Shown: positions 11,233-19,314 of the stretch, in pieces
How positions within the stretch are numbered: the stretch's first letter is position 1
How the letters are laid out: each line of letters starts with the position of its first letter
From: Coemansia sp. RSA 1804
Taxonomy: Eukaryota; Kickxellomycota; Kickxellomycetes; Kickxellales; Kickxellaceae
Direction of reading: 5' to 3'
Assembly: GCA_027578815.1 (NCBI GenBank)
Contig: JANBTH010000009.1
Coordinates: 12,486-76,485 of the forward strand
Length of the DNA stretch: 64,000 nucleotides
The notes under the pieces: model-generated
Database searches by the model: none
What the model saw: the letters and a program-made list of their open reading frames with translations, nothing else
What the model was told of the DNA's origin: nothing
Translations under genes and position numbers: made by a program

Positions 11233-12213
11233 ATGTCAAAGGAAACACCGTTTGATCTCGCTGACGATGAGCAGGTGCCTGACCTCTACCAGGTACTTGA
11301 CGTACCAAGGACAGCCAACGAGGAAGAACTGCGCAAGGCATACAGAAGACAAGCGCTGCGAACACATCCCGACAAGTGGTCACACAGTCTAGACTCGACG
11401 AGTGCCGAAGCGCAAGCAAAGACCAAGGAGTTCCAGCAAGTAGGGTTTGCCTATTCGATTCTAAACGACCCGAAGAGACGCAAGCTATACGATGCCACCG
11501 GCAGCGTCAGTGATCTGATGGCCGACGTAGCCGAGGAGGGCAAGGACTGGGATGCGTATTTCCGGGAACTATGGTCGGGCGTGGTTGACGCTACAACCAT
11601 CGAGCAGTTTGCCCTCAAGTACAAGGGCTCCGAGGAGGAGACTGCTGATCTCCTGGCAGCGTACACGCGACATGACGGCGATCTTGATCTGATATTTGCT
11701 GACGTCATGCTGGCCGACGTCGAGCTGGACGAACCCCGGTTTATACGCGTCATCGAGGACGCAATCAAAGCCAAATCGATCAAGCGCACAAAGACCTATG
11801 CAAAGTCAAAGAAACTTTCTGCCAAGCGTGCTGCTCAGGCGAAGAAGGAGGCAGCGGAGGCCGATGCCCTGCGCAAGGAGCTTGGGCTTGATGACAAGCT
11901 TCGGAAGGCAAAGGGCGCCGAGCGCAAGCGCAAGCGTAACAAGCGTAGTGATGATGACGACGATGATGCCGGTAGTGATGAAGGTGACGCTGACGGAATC
12001 AAGGCGCTGATCCGCCAACGCACAAACAGCCGCATGTCAGCGATTATTGCCAACATCGAGGAGAAATACGTGTCGAAACAGAACGCAGGTGGCAAAAAGT
12101 CTCGAAAGAACGGTGCTTCTGCCAAACAGAAGAAACAAAAGACTTCTGCTGTTGAAGAGCCGTCGGAAGAAGAGTTTCTAGCGCTACAGGCCAAGCTTTT
12201 CGCCAAAAAGTGA
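11233..12213 (+). CDS. DNAJC9: J-domain protein, DNAJC9-like
   Basis: A 326-residue J protein. The J domain spans about 16-85 with the HPD motif at 45-47, needed to stimulate Hsp70 ATPase. After it come the family blocks DWDAYFRELW, YKGSEEETADLLAAY, RHDGDLDLIFADVM and EPRFIRVIEDAI. These match the layout of DNAJC9, a J-domain co-chaperone that also chaperones histones H3-H4. The C-terminal third is Lys/Arg/Glu-rich with the RKELGLDD block, a coiled coil and nuclear-type basic runs (ERKRKRNKRS). The ATG at 11233 is preferred over 11191 because it begins MSKETPFDLADDE just before the J domain; the upstream ATG adds 14 residues resembling leader sequence. Convergent with AHA1, so two chaperone cofactors are neighbours. 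Confidence 0.92.
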   Translation: MSKETPFDLADDEQVPDLYQVLDVPRTANEEELRKAYRRQALRTHPDKWSHSLDSTSAEAQAKTKEFQQVGFAYSILNDPKRRKLYDATGSVSDLMADVAEEGKDWDAYFRELWSGVVDATTIEQFALKYKGSEEETADLLAAYTRHDGDLDLIFADVMLADVELDEPRFIRVIEDAIKAKSIKRTKTYAKSKKLSAKRAAQAKKEAAEADALRKELGLDDKLRKAKGAERKRKRNKRSDDDDDDAGSDEGDADGIKALIRQRTNSRMSAIIANIEEKYVSKQNAGGKKSRKNGASAKQKKQKTSAVEEPSEEEFLALQAKLFAKK

Positions 12214-12424
12214 CCGTGAGCAAATAAGGGTGTTTTTGGTGCCGTTTACTGATTTTGAAAGGATGTAATAAAAGAACCCAGATGTAAAAGAAAAGTCGAT
12301 TTCAGAAGGAAAGGAGATAAAGCAGCTTGTCGTTTGTCTTCTAAGCCGTCTGTTGAAAAGGGACTCTTGGTTCTGTCGCTTTATGGAGCAAGCAGTGGTG
12401 CTTACACGCCGATTCTACAGACGC

Positions 12425-12757
12425 TCAAGAGTTTATATAGTACATGGCAGCAGCAGCAATCGCAGCAGCAGCAGCAGAAGCGGTCCCGATCGTCCAAAAG
12501 GCGTAATTAGCGTGTGAAAAGTACGAGTTGTTGTTTGTGGGACGCCGACGTGTCTTGCGTTTGCGCAGGTTGCGTCGTGGATTGGCGGCGCGTTCGGCAG
12601 AGTCGACAGCATATTGCACAGATTCGAGAATATCGGAAGTCGTGGCCCAGTCGGCAGCGTTCGGCGTTGAGGAAGCGGACACCTTATATGGAGGAGGAGT
12701 AAACGGCAGACGGTTAGTACTACAAGTTTCTTTGGGAGCCGCCATATGCATCGCCAT
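12425..12757 (-). CDS. Possible tail-anchored small protein, or AHA1 3' UTR ORF
   Basis: A 110-residue ORF from ATG 12757. It has an Arg/Lys-rich stretch (NPRRNLRKRKTRRRP, about 70-84) and a C-terminal hydrophobic Ala-rich segment (about 90-108), the arrangement of a tail-anchored membrane protein. It starts 5 bp beyond the stop predicted for AHA1 on the same strand, so it would lie in that transcript's 3' UTR unless it has its own promoter; a TATTTATAG element in the AHA1 intron could serve. Part of the hydrophobic tail is encoded by GCA/GCT trinucleotide repeat, which can open frames by chance. No homologue recognised. Confidence 0.35.
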   Translation of the reverse strand: MAMHMAAPKETCSTNRLPFTPPPYKVSASSTPNAADWATTSDILESVQYAVDSAERAANPRRNLRKRKTRRRPTNNNSYFSHANYAFWTIGTASAAAAAIAAAAMYYINS

Positions 12758-12761
12758 AGCT

Positions 12762-13865
12762 TTAGGCCCAATATCTACAATAGGATCCACACGAGGAGCA
12801 TGAAAAAAAAAGAGGCAGCCACCCTATAAATAATGCACTTTTATGCTTACTACGCTAAACTTACCCAAATGTCCCCTTGATGCCGTTCCAATAGTACTTG
12901 TCCCAGTTTGCCTTTGTTGCGCTTTCCTCGTTAAACGGAACGCCCGTTTGCTTCAAAACCAAGCGTGTTGACGACGAAAGCTGCTCCAGCTCAAAGCTGA
13001 CGTTAGAGTAGTGGTCTGCTGGCCAGCTGGCCACTCTCCACGTCTGCTCAATCAGCTTTCCCGGCTTGATCTTGGTCATTTTGCCTTCAATGTGGCCGCC
13101 AAACAGCTTGAACTTTGTGTCTTCCTTTGGCTGGATCTCGGCCGGCGCTCTGGTCCAAACCGACACCCGCTGCGGATCAGTCAGAATCGCAAATAGATCG
13201 TCTGCCGAGCACTTGAGCTCCACCGTCTGATCAATGCTCACAGTTGCAAACGTTGCAGACTTGGTTTTTGCCACCGAGACGGCGCTGCTGCCTCCTGCGC
13301 CGGCTGCACCACTCGTATCTGCGTGCTTTTCTTCCTTGGGCGCCTTGGTTGGCTCAGTCCCGGCAACACCCGACGCATTGGCTCCGCCGTCCTTTTCGGC
13401 AATAAACATATCGGCTCCGTTCTTCTCTTTCAAAACATCCGTGAATCCCTTAAAGGCCTTTGTGATCTCAGGCGTCAGCCTTCTGCGGACAAAGTCCTTT
13501 AGCGGCAGCTTGCTCGAAGAAGAGTCGCTGGTAGTGATGTCGTAAATGTAGTCGTCCGTGTCGTGCGCTACTTCTGGAACCGTAATCTTCCCGCTCAGCG
13601 TGTCGTCCACGGCACCGTCGCTCTCCTTCTTTGACGCCGACCACGACAGCTTGATCTCAACGTCGTAGATCGCGATCAGGCGCCCTTTGCGGACGTTAAG
13701 ATCCACGTCTCCTTCAACCGAATCAACTGAAGTCACGCTGGCGCTGTACCCGCTGTTGCCCGAAACTTCAATTTCAGTCAGCGTTTCCTTAAAGTACTGC
13801 TTTGCCCATTCGAGACAGTTTCTCTCCTTCCAGTGCCAGTTTCCAACGTTTCTCCAGTCGGCCAT
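12762..13865 (-). CDS. AHA1: Activator of Hsp90 ATPase, join(12762..12774,12865..13865)
   Basis: An AHA1 co-chaperone of about 337 residues that binds Hsp90 and speeds its ATPase cycle in the cytosol. The N-terminal domain opens with the family signature NVGNWHWKERNCLEWAK. A Ser/Ala/Gly linker (about 165-200) leads to the C-terminal AHSA1 domain with IDQTVELKCSADDLFAILTD, GGHIEGKM, and YYWNGIKGTFG. The continuous frame stops right after TFG, but this TAA lies inside GTAAGT, a perfect splice donor. Joining exon 1 to an acceptor after TTGTAG (intron 12775-12864, 90 nt, with a T9-containing pyrimidine tract) adds YWA and a stop. That restores the TFGY-x-A ending typical of the family (human AHA1 ends TFGYGARLF). 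The join is inference; the rest is clear. Confidence 0.93.
12775..12864 (-). other. AHA1: Predicted terminal intron of AHA1
   Basis: 90 nt on the minus strand: donor GTAAGT, pyrimidine tract with nine Ts, acceptor TTGTAG. Without splicing the protein ends TFG; with it, TFGYWA. An alternative acceptor TTATAG about 40 nt downstream of the donor would give a longer hydrophobic tail and fits the family less well. Confidence 0.65.
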
Positions 13866-15086
13866 CTTTTTCTTCTATATCTAGCTGCCAGTCTACGGTA
13901 ATAAAGCTGATGGGGTATGAATTTGCCTAATGGATTTTAGAATGTACGAAAATTACGTCTTTTGTTTTATTTATTTCTTTAAAGGAAAAAGTGGAAAAGA
14001 AACACAGACTTTTCAGTTGTGAAACAATTGAGAAACCGCACGATATTTTGCAAATGAATTAGCGTTTGGATGATAAAAGGGACTGTGTGAAAATAATTAC
14101 ACGCACTTTTCTCATCTATGTTAACATGACACAATTGCTTTTTTTTGGAACAAAAAAAAATTGATTTATTATCAACCGGGTAGTTTGGGTCTACATCTAG
14201 AGCCCCAACCCTTGCCAATTGAAATCTGTTGCTCAGAGCAAGATATGAAGACCTGAGATCAGCGTCTGATTTTAATCGGCTCTGAGGATTGAATGTCACA
14301 AACGATACGGAGAAAGAACCTGCGATCAATACTCAACATTTATCACTCCTAAAAAGGATGATATAAATGTTTGAGCTATACAGGACGATAAACGCCAAGG
14401 TATAAAAGTAGCGGCTTGACTAGTATGGTAGTTTGAAAGGTTCCTTCATAGTTAATAACAAATATTATTATTCTATTTGAAAGTATTTTGAAACAAATCA
14501 TACTAATAAACGAAAACTTTATGAAAAGGAAACGCAGTGATGGCAGTTTGGACTGCCTGCGTTGATGGTGTGTTCTTGGAGAGACTGTAGCAACGTGTTG
14601 AAAAGAAGAAAGGGCAATAGCCACCTTTTCTGGTTGACCATGACACAATTGCTGTACTTTTTACGTCTTTGCATGATCTAATATAGAGATCCGCAGTGAG
14701 AAGAATTTAAATCTTGCATACGCAAACGCCATTGCTGTTGTAAATAGAATTGTTAAATGTTTCAATTGCGAGGTCCTGCAGATTATCGCTGTCTCTTAAT
14801 TCATGAAAGAGAATGCATTCTTTGTTACATTGGCCTTTTACTATGTTTCATCAATTATTCATTTATTTAAATAATAAGAAAAGCGGGATGGTAATAACTT
14901 GGTGATAATTTGAATGTGCTCATTGGTAAAGCTCGTGGTGGTTGTTATGGTATAAATGAGTATATTGAATAGCAAACGAACTAGAGAAAGCCCAACACGA
15001 ATTTCATAAAAATTCTAAAGGTGTAGACTTTACATACCCATAAAATACTATAGAAGCCTAATTCTACAACACTTAGCAGCAAATAC
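13866..15086. other. AT-rich intergenic DNA with a hairpin-rich island
   Basis: No credible gene. A GC-richer island at about 14150-14330 contains perfect small hairpins TTGATttattATCAA (14161-14175), TTGCTcagAGCAA (about 14229-14241) and ATCAGcgtCTGAT (about 14258-14270). The first is followed, on the minus strand, by nine Ts, like a Pol III terminator. No A/B boxes or known snRNA, snoRNA, RNase P or SRP signature could be matched. Confidence 0.3.
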
Positions 15087-15299
15087 TTAGCATTCAGGTA
15101 GATTGTTTGTTTTCTTATAACCAAATGTCATTAAACGATTACATTGAGCACAAGATATAGAATCTGATGGTTCTGCAGTAAAAAGATATTGCTTGCAAGG
15201 TTTACATTCATAGACATATGTTGTATTAACAATTATTTCTTTGCCACCAGCTTTAGAGCTTTTCCAATTCAGACTAAAGAAGTTGAATTGTGATGGCAT
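15087..15299 (-). CDS. Small zinc-ribbon-like protein, intact copy A
   Basis: A 70-residue ORF from ATG 15299, the only one of three paralogues in this window with both an intact start and an intact frame. Cysteines at 32 and 35 (CKPC) and the CAQC pair about 14 residues on form a probable zinc ribbon. The N-terminal half is polar and unlike known domains; an extra Cys ends the protein. The distance from Met to first Cys (31 residues) matches the copies at 10.5 and 16 kb (30). The conserved promoter block A starts about 70 bp upstream. Zinc binding is inferred from cysteine spacing; function unknown. Confidence 0.6.
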   Translation of the reverse strand: MPSQFNFFSLNWKSSKAGGKEIIVNTTYVYECKPCKQYLFTAEPSDSISCAQCNRLMTFGYKKTNNLPEC

Positions 15300-15370
15300 T
15301 TTGGCACTTCAAATATACTGATATAAAACCTTGTAGTGTTGACAAAGAAAATTGAAGCAATAATCAGTGT

Positions 15371-15625
15371 GGTTCTTAGTTGTAAATGGAAAAAGATATG
15401 TGCCTCCTTATGTATGTAGAGATGTTTCAAAAATTACAACAGATTGCATGTGTTTTACATACTTTTACAACTAGACATCCTCATTTGTCAATATTTTAAT
15501 ATAAAGAATTATGTAATTCAATTGTCATATCAGAAGCTAATGACGATTTATATGATTTTGTTGGGCAATTCTGAATATTCTTTATATAGTTCCAATTTCA
15601 TGCGCATTCCCCATTTTTATCAAAA
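15371..15625 (-). promoter_or_regulatory. Conserved zinc-ribbon micro-gene promoter, copy A
   Basis: Aligns end to end with block B at 16141-16391. Shared elements, read on the plus strand, include cTTAgTTGTaAATG, CTTATgTATGTA (TATA-like on the minus strand), TTTacATACTTTTACA and the core ATTCTGAATAtTCTTTAT at about 15570-15587. The core is about 275 bp upstream of ATG 15299. Confidence 0.7.
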
Positions 15626-15878
15626 ATAATTTATCATGCATGTATAATGATTATGTCACGACCATTAATCCAAAAATTAAAGGTAGCAACAAAAAATAGT
15701 CTCATAGGTCTCTTCAATTCCAAAATTTTCTAGTAATTGATTACATTATATTTAATATTAACTCACATTCAATGGTTATTACATTTTAGTTGACAATTGC
15801 AGTAAAAAGATTATTTCAAATTATTATTACAATCTATTGCAATTTATATTTTTAAAATACTTTTCTATTTCTTAAATA

Positions 15879-16068
15879 TTAGTTTTTCAAGATTAGTGAA
15901 CTTCCACAATAAGGGCAAAATTGTAATTTTGATGAACCAGCTGAGTTCATATTAAGTTTATAAGCACCACATCCACATGTAGAATTCTTTTTAACAGGGG
16001 TGCTGTTTGAACCTAATTTTTTGAAATTTATTTGTTGAATACGTAATAATTTGAGGAGTTGAGGACAT
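15879..16068 (-). pseudogene. Zinc-ribbon micro-gene copy B, frameshifted
   Basis: Reading from ATG 16068 gives MSSTPQIITYSTNKFQK and then runs out of frame. The other frame continues LGSNSTPVKKNSTCGCG and ends with CPYC and LILKN before a stop. The two halves join if one base is removed from the run of six Ts (plus strand) at 16017-16022. The joined layout puts the first Cys at residue 31, as in the 10-kb copy. The downstream half alone has no ATG near its start. The full promoter block B is still present. This is either a single-base frameshift pseudogene, an assembly error in a homopolymer, or a site of ribosomal slippage; I cannot separate these. Confidence 0.6.
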
Positions 16069-16140
16069 TGCAATAAACTTAAGATGCTAATTTGCAAAGT
16101 TTATAATAATTTCTAGAAAAGATAAAGTAATTATTAGTAT

Positions 16141-16391
16141 GCTACTTAATTGTGAATGACAAAAAGAGATAAATGTCTGCTTATATATGTAAAATATTAG
16201 AAGAAATACATCTGCTTTTGCGTTTTTATATACTTTTACATCTAAACACTAGTATTTTATTAAGTATTTCAGTGTAAAGCAGTGAAGAAGCTGATTGCCA
16301 TATGGAAATCAGATAGCCATCTATCTGGTTTTGTTGAGCATTTCTGAATAATCTTTATCCAGTTTAAATTTTATGCACATTCACCAATGTT
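16141..16391 (-). promoter_or_regulatory. Conserved zinc-ribbon micro-gene promoter, copy B
   Basis: The best-matching partner of copy C: shared stretches include ATGACAAA, TTGCGTTTTTAtATAC, CAGTGTAAAGCAGTG, TGATTGCCATATGGAAATCA and the core TTTCTGAATAATCTTTATC at about 16342-16360. The core is about 275 bp from ATG 16068. A TATA-like TTATATATG lies at about 16181. Confidence 0.7.
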
Positions 16392-17080
16392 AAAATTTCA
16401 GTGTTTCATTTGCATATTGTAACACATGATTTTTCTGATTAAACAGTTTATAATGACAATCTAACATAAAATTTAATGATAAATCAGCTTATTTTGCTTC
16501 CAATTTGCTTGCATTTCCATATTGCAAAAATTAATAGTTGATCAACGGATTAGCCATTTGAATTTCAATAATAAAACAGAGTTGGAATAAAAATATCCAC
16601 TTTTTACTTTAATGTAATAGCATTTATCAGGCATAGCATGAGTGGCTACTAAATTTGTGATGAATACTTGCAGTCGTTAAATATAGTCTTTTATAGCTGA
16701 ATTAGCAAGTGATGACAAAATGTGACATGCAGAGTGATGGTGATTTGCAACTAATACAGCAGCTATTCAATACAGCTTTAATTATCTTTATTCTATTTAA
16801 AAGTGGTTTTATAATAATAATTTTATCAGCATTCACGAATGACAACAAGGAAATGACTCTGTAATAATAGTCTAAAAAGTTAGAATATAATCCTCACAAT
16901 AAAACAAAAAGCGCTTACTTTTACAATAGGGTAGTTTGTTTAAAGTTAGATAACTGGGCATAAACCAAAAATTATAAATTTGGACTCTATCAGCTTTGTT
17001 TTGCCAATCTGCTTGTTATTACTTTAGTCCATTCTATTACTCTGTCCCTCCTATTACTATACGTTTACAATTTTTTAAGA
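16392..17080. other. AT-rich intergenic DNA
   Basis: Unique AT-rich sequence with no ORF, repeat or structured element that I can support; it includes the upstream region of the 17081 gene. Confidence 0.35.
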
Positions 17081-17404
17081 ATGAAGATTAAATTTCAATT
17101 TGAAACAGGCAAAAGCTATGTAGACTTTATCCCCGACGATGAGCCTGCTGAAGGAGTCAAGTGGTATATTGGCGTTAGAATAGAAACAAACCATCAATAC
17201 CTAGAGTTTAGAACTATTCAGAATGTGATTATGGACGACAGCCAACTTATTCAGCATTATTTTAACAGTAGTCATGACGGCAATCATATTGTCCTGGTTG
17301 TGGATAAAAGAAGCAAAAGTTTTATAGCTATAGAACAATCATTTAGAAATGCAATCGCCTATGCAGCTTGTTGTTTTTCTTTTTCCCCAGCTAATACCAA
17401 CTAG
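17081..17404 (+). CDS. Hypothetical protein, beta-rich
   Basis: A 107-residue ORF from a true ATG, with less biased codon use than the surrounding AT-rich DNA, which supports coding. The N terminus alternates hydrophobic and polar residues (MKIKFQFETGKSYVDFI, VKWYIGVRIET, YLEFRTIQNVIM), suggesting several beta strands; an acidic FIPDDEPAEG loop lies near residue 20. A short hydrophobic segment (AIAYAACCFSFS) is near the C terminus. No family recognised and no similarity found to neighbours. Confidence 0.5.
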   Translation: MKIKFQFETGKSYVDFIPDDEPAEGVKWYIGVRIETNHQYLEFRTIQNVIMDDSQLIQHYFNSSHDGNHIVLVVDKRSKSFIAIEQSFRNAIAYAACCFSFSPANTN

Positions 17405-18181
17405 CTTCCTATTACAACGTACATTAATGCCGGCTGGTCTGCATTTTATTTGTTAAAAGCTTATAGATGATTTTATAGTAACAACAACCAATTGCCTGCC
17501 GTCTATACAAAATTCAAGGTTTAAAATAGAAATTACGCAATATTTTGCCCTCAGAAAATGATGTTGTCAGTAATCGGACATGTGCTCAATTTTTGACAAT
17601 AAATAATCCGTATCCAATATGCTGTCATATTTCTTATTACAAAAAGTTGTGTGAAAGGCTGAGTACGTGTTTAACTTTTGAATATGAAAACATAATATAA
17701 TATCTAATTAATTTGTTTAGCCACAAGGCGAGTCAATACCAAAATGTTAAGGAAATACGATTATATTGTTTATTTGCCAAAACCATCGTTAAATGTTTAT
17801 CATTTCCACATGCTTAAATAGACAAAGTACGTCATTATGAACCCCTATAGTATTGTTTATTTGCCATGTTGGTGTGGATGTATTATGTCATTATTACTAC
17901 ACTGATTTTAGTAATTATTAATAAAGACATTGTGTTTTTGACTGTTTAATAAGTTTTCACTACTTTTGGCGCTGGTGATTTTTCATTGTACTTTCTGTAA
18001 GCACAAAAATGCTGTAGTCAGCAAAATGGTTGATTTTCAGTTAAAAAATTTTGTAGAGTGGTTGTTAAAAGATTATAAAAGAAAACGCTTATGGCAGCCA
18101 ACTCCAAATTTACTAGATTCATTCTTCATTCTTCACAATATAAGGATTATAAAACTTTCAAGACATTGCAATTAAAGAAAT
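17405..18181. other. AT-rich intergenic DNA
   Basis: No supported gene. A 49-codon ORF (ATG 18026 to 18175) ends 6 bp before the 18182 start; it contains a GATTATAAAAG TATA-like element at about 18070, so it is more likely promoter than coding. Confidence 0.35.
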
Positions 18182-18463
18182 ATGAGTAGCGAACTTACGG
18201 GTAAATCACCAAGTTTAAGAAAAGAAAGAATCTCCACCCCCTCGTCGGAAGACATTTCAATTGTTGATAAACCTCCAATATTAAGACCCGGAGCAGAAAG
18301 AAAGGTTGTAATAATACCTGGAAAAAAACATCAGCCGCTAGAAGCAAAAATTGTGGGTAAAAGTTTCAAGTATAAGGTATCAGATATAAAAAAAACAATT
18401 TCTGATTCCTTCTTGAAACCCCCTCCAATTATTCCTAATCCTCAAAAATCAGATTCCGGATAA
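18182..18463 (+). CDS. Small basic protein with R-V-PG-H-EA-I-K motif
   Basis: A 93-residue ORF beginning MSSELTGKSPSLRKER. The Ser/Thr-rich N terminus is followed at 37-60 by GAERKVVIIPG, KKHQPLEAK, IVGK, the same motif as the tail of the 64-residue gene at 4935-5129. After a linker, the KPP-I segment that precedes the motif recurs (KPPPIIPNPQKSD, 79-91), but the frame then stops, and a second copy of the motif continues in another frame (18463-18531). The ancestral protein therefore probably carried two motif copies. Nuclear or cytosolic by composition; function unknown. Confidence 0.5.
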   Translation: MSSELTGKSPSLRKERISTPSSEDISIVDKPPILRPGAERKVVIIPGKKHQPLEAKIVGKSFKYKVSDIKKTISDSFLKPPPIIPNPQKSDSG

Positions 18464-18531
18464 GAAGAAAGGTTAAGATAACACCTGGAGGAGATCATCA
18501 GCCGCAAACAGCAGAGATTGTGAAAAAGTAA
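18463..18531 (+). pseudogene. Out-of-frame second copy of the PG-H motif
   Basis: Frame 18463-18531 encodes RRKVKITPGGDHQPQTAEI, VKK and stop. It matches residues 39-60 of the upstream ORF, and the DNA is also alike (AGAAAGGTT, ACCTGG, CATCAGCCGC and ATTGTG in both, 166 bp apart). The preceding ORF would reach it through one added or two removed bases near 18460, next to a TCCGGATAAGAAG stop context, so a short indel appears to have truncated the gene. Confidence 0.55.
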
Positions 18532-19314
18532 AAAATATTGGCAAATGTTCTTGAATTTGCTTTCATATTCTCTTTTTGGCCATGTACAGACTGGTATTAC
18601 AGCCTTTATAACAGAAATAAATATGGTTTACACAGGTTCAAGCTAAGTAGATTTTGAGGTTGGAATAGATTTTTGCTTTTATGATTGAATACAAGATAGC
18701 TTACTATAATATTTGCAAAATAGAAAGACGCCGCAATGTTGTTTCTTCAAACTTTGCATAATCTTGACTGTATAGTTTGTTATAAAAAAAGTATTAACAA
18801 AAGTAAGGTTTGTGTGAAGTAAAATAAAACTGTAATTTGATTTACGTTGTCAATCTATCGTGCTCTGGTCAGTTTTGTGCAATCTTTTGGTAAGAATACC
18901 TATAATGGACACTTGTAATTTCTTTGCTATAAAACAATGCATGTGTAAACACATCTAGATACTACTAGTTTGCAGCAGTTATAATGCCCAGTGTATAAAG
19001 ACAGCAACACATACTCTTTCTGGAAATCAGCTTGATGATAATTTTCTTTTTAACAAACAAGGTCCCAGCAACTATTGTAAAACCTATGTGCACATATGCT
19101 CACAAAATAAAATTTTTCTTTCTAGTTTCCATAAGCTAACCAAAGAAAGGAAGATTTCTGGAATGCGGGTTAATGGCGCTTTTCTATTGTAATAGGTTTG
19201 GCATATTTTTTATGCGTTGCTCAATTTTTTATCTGCATGTTTTGTGTGAGTAACCTTCTTATTTTCTTCTTTAATTCATTTATGCTACTGCTATTTCTTG
19301 TAATTCTTATGTAA
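18532..19314. other. AT-rich intergenic DNA
   Basis: Upstream region of the first pseudoprotease gene. No gene or repeat supported. Confidence 0.35.

Noticed and set aside
14281..14315. U6 snRNA-like ACGATACGGAGAA
   Set aside because: Lacks the ACAGAGA box, the GTGCTCGC-type 5' end and the rest of U6.
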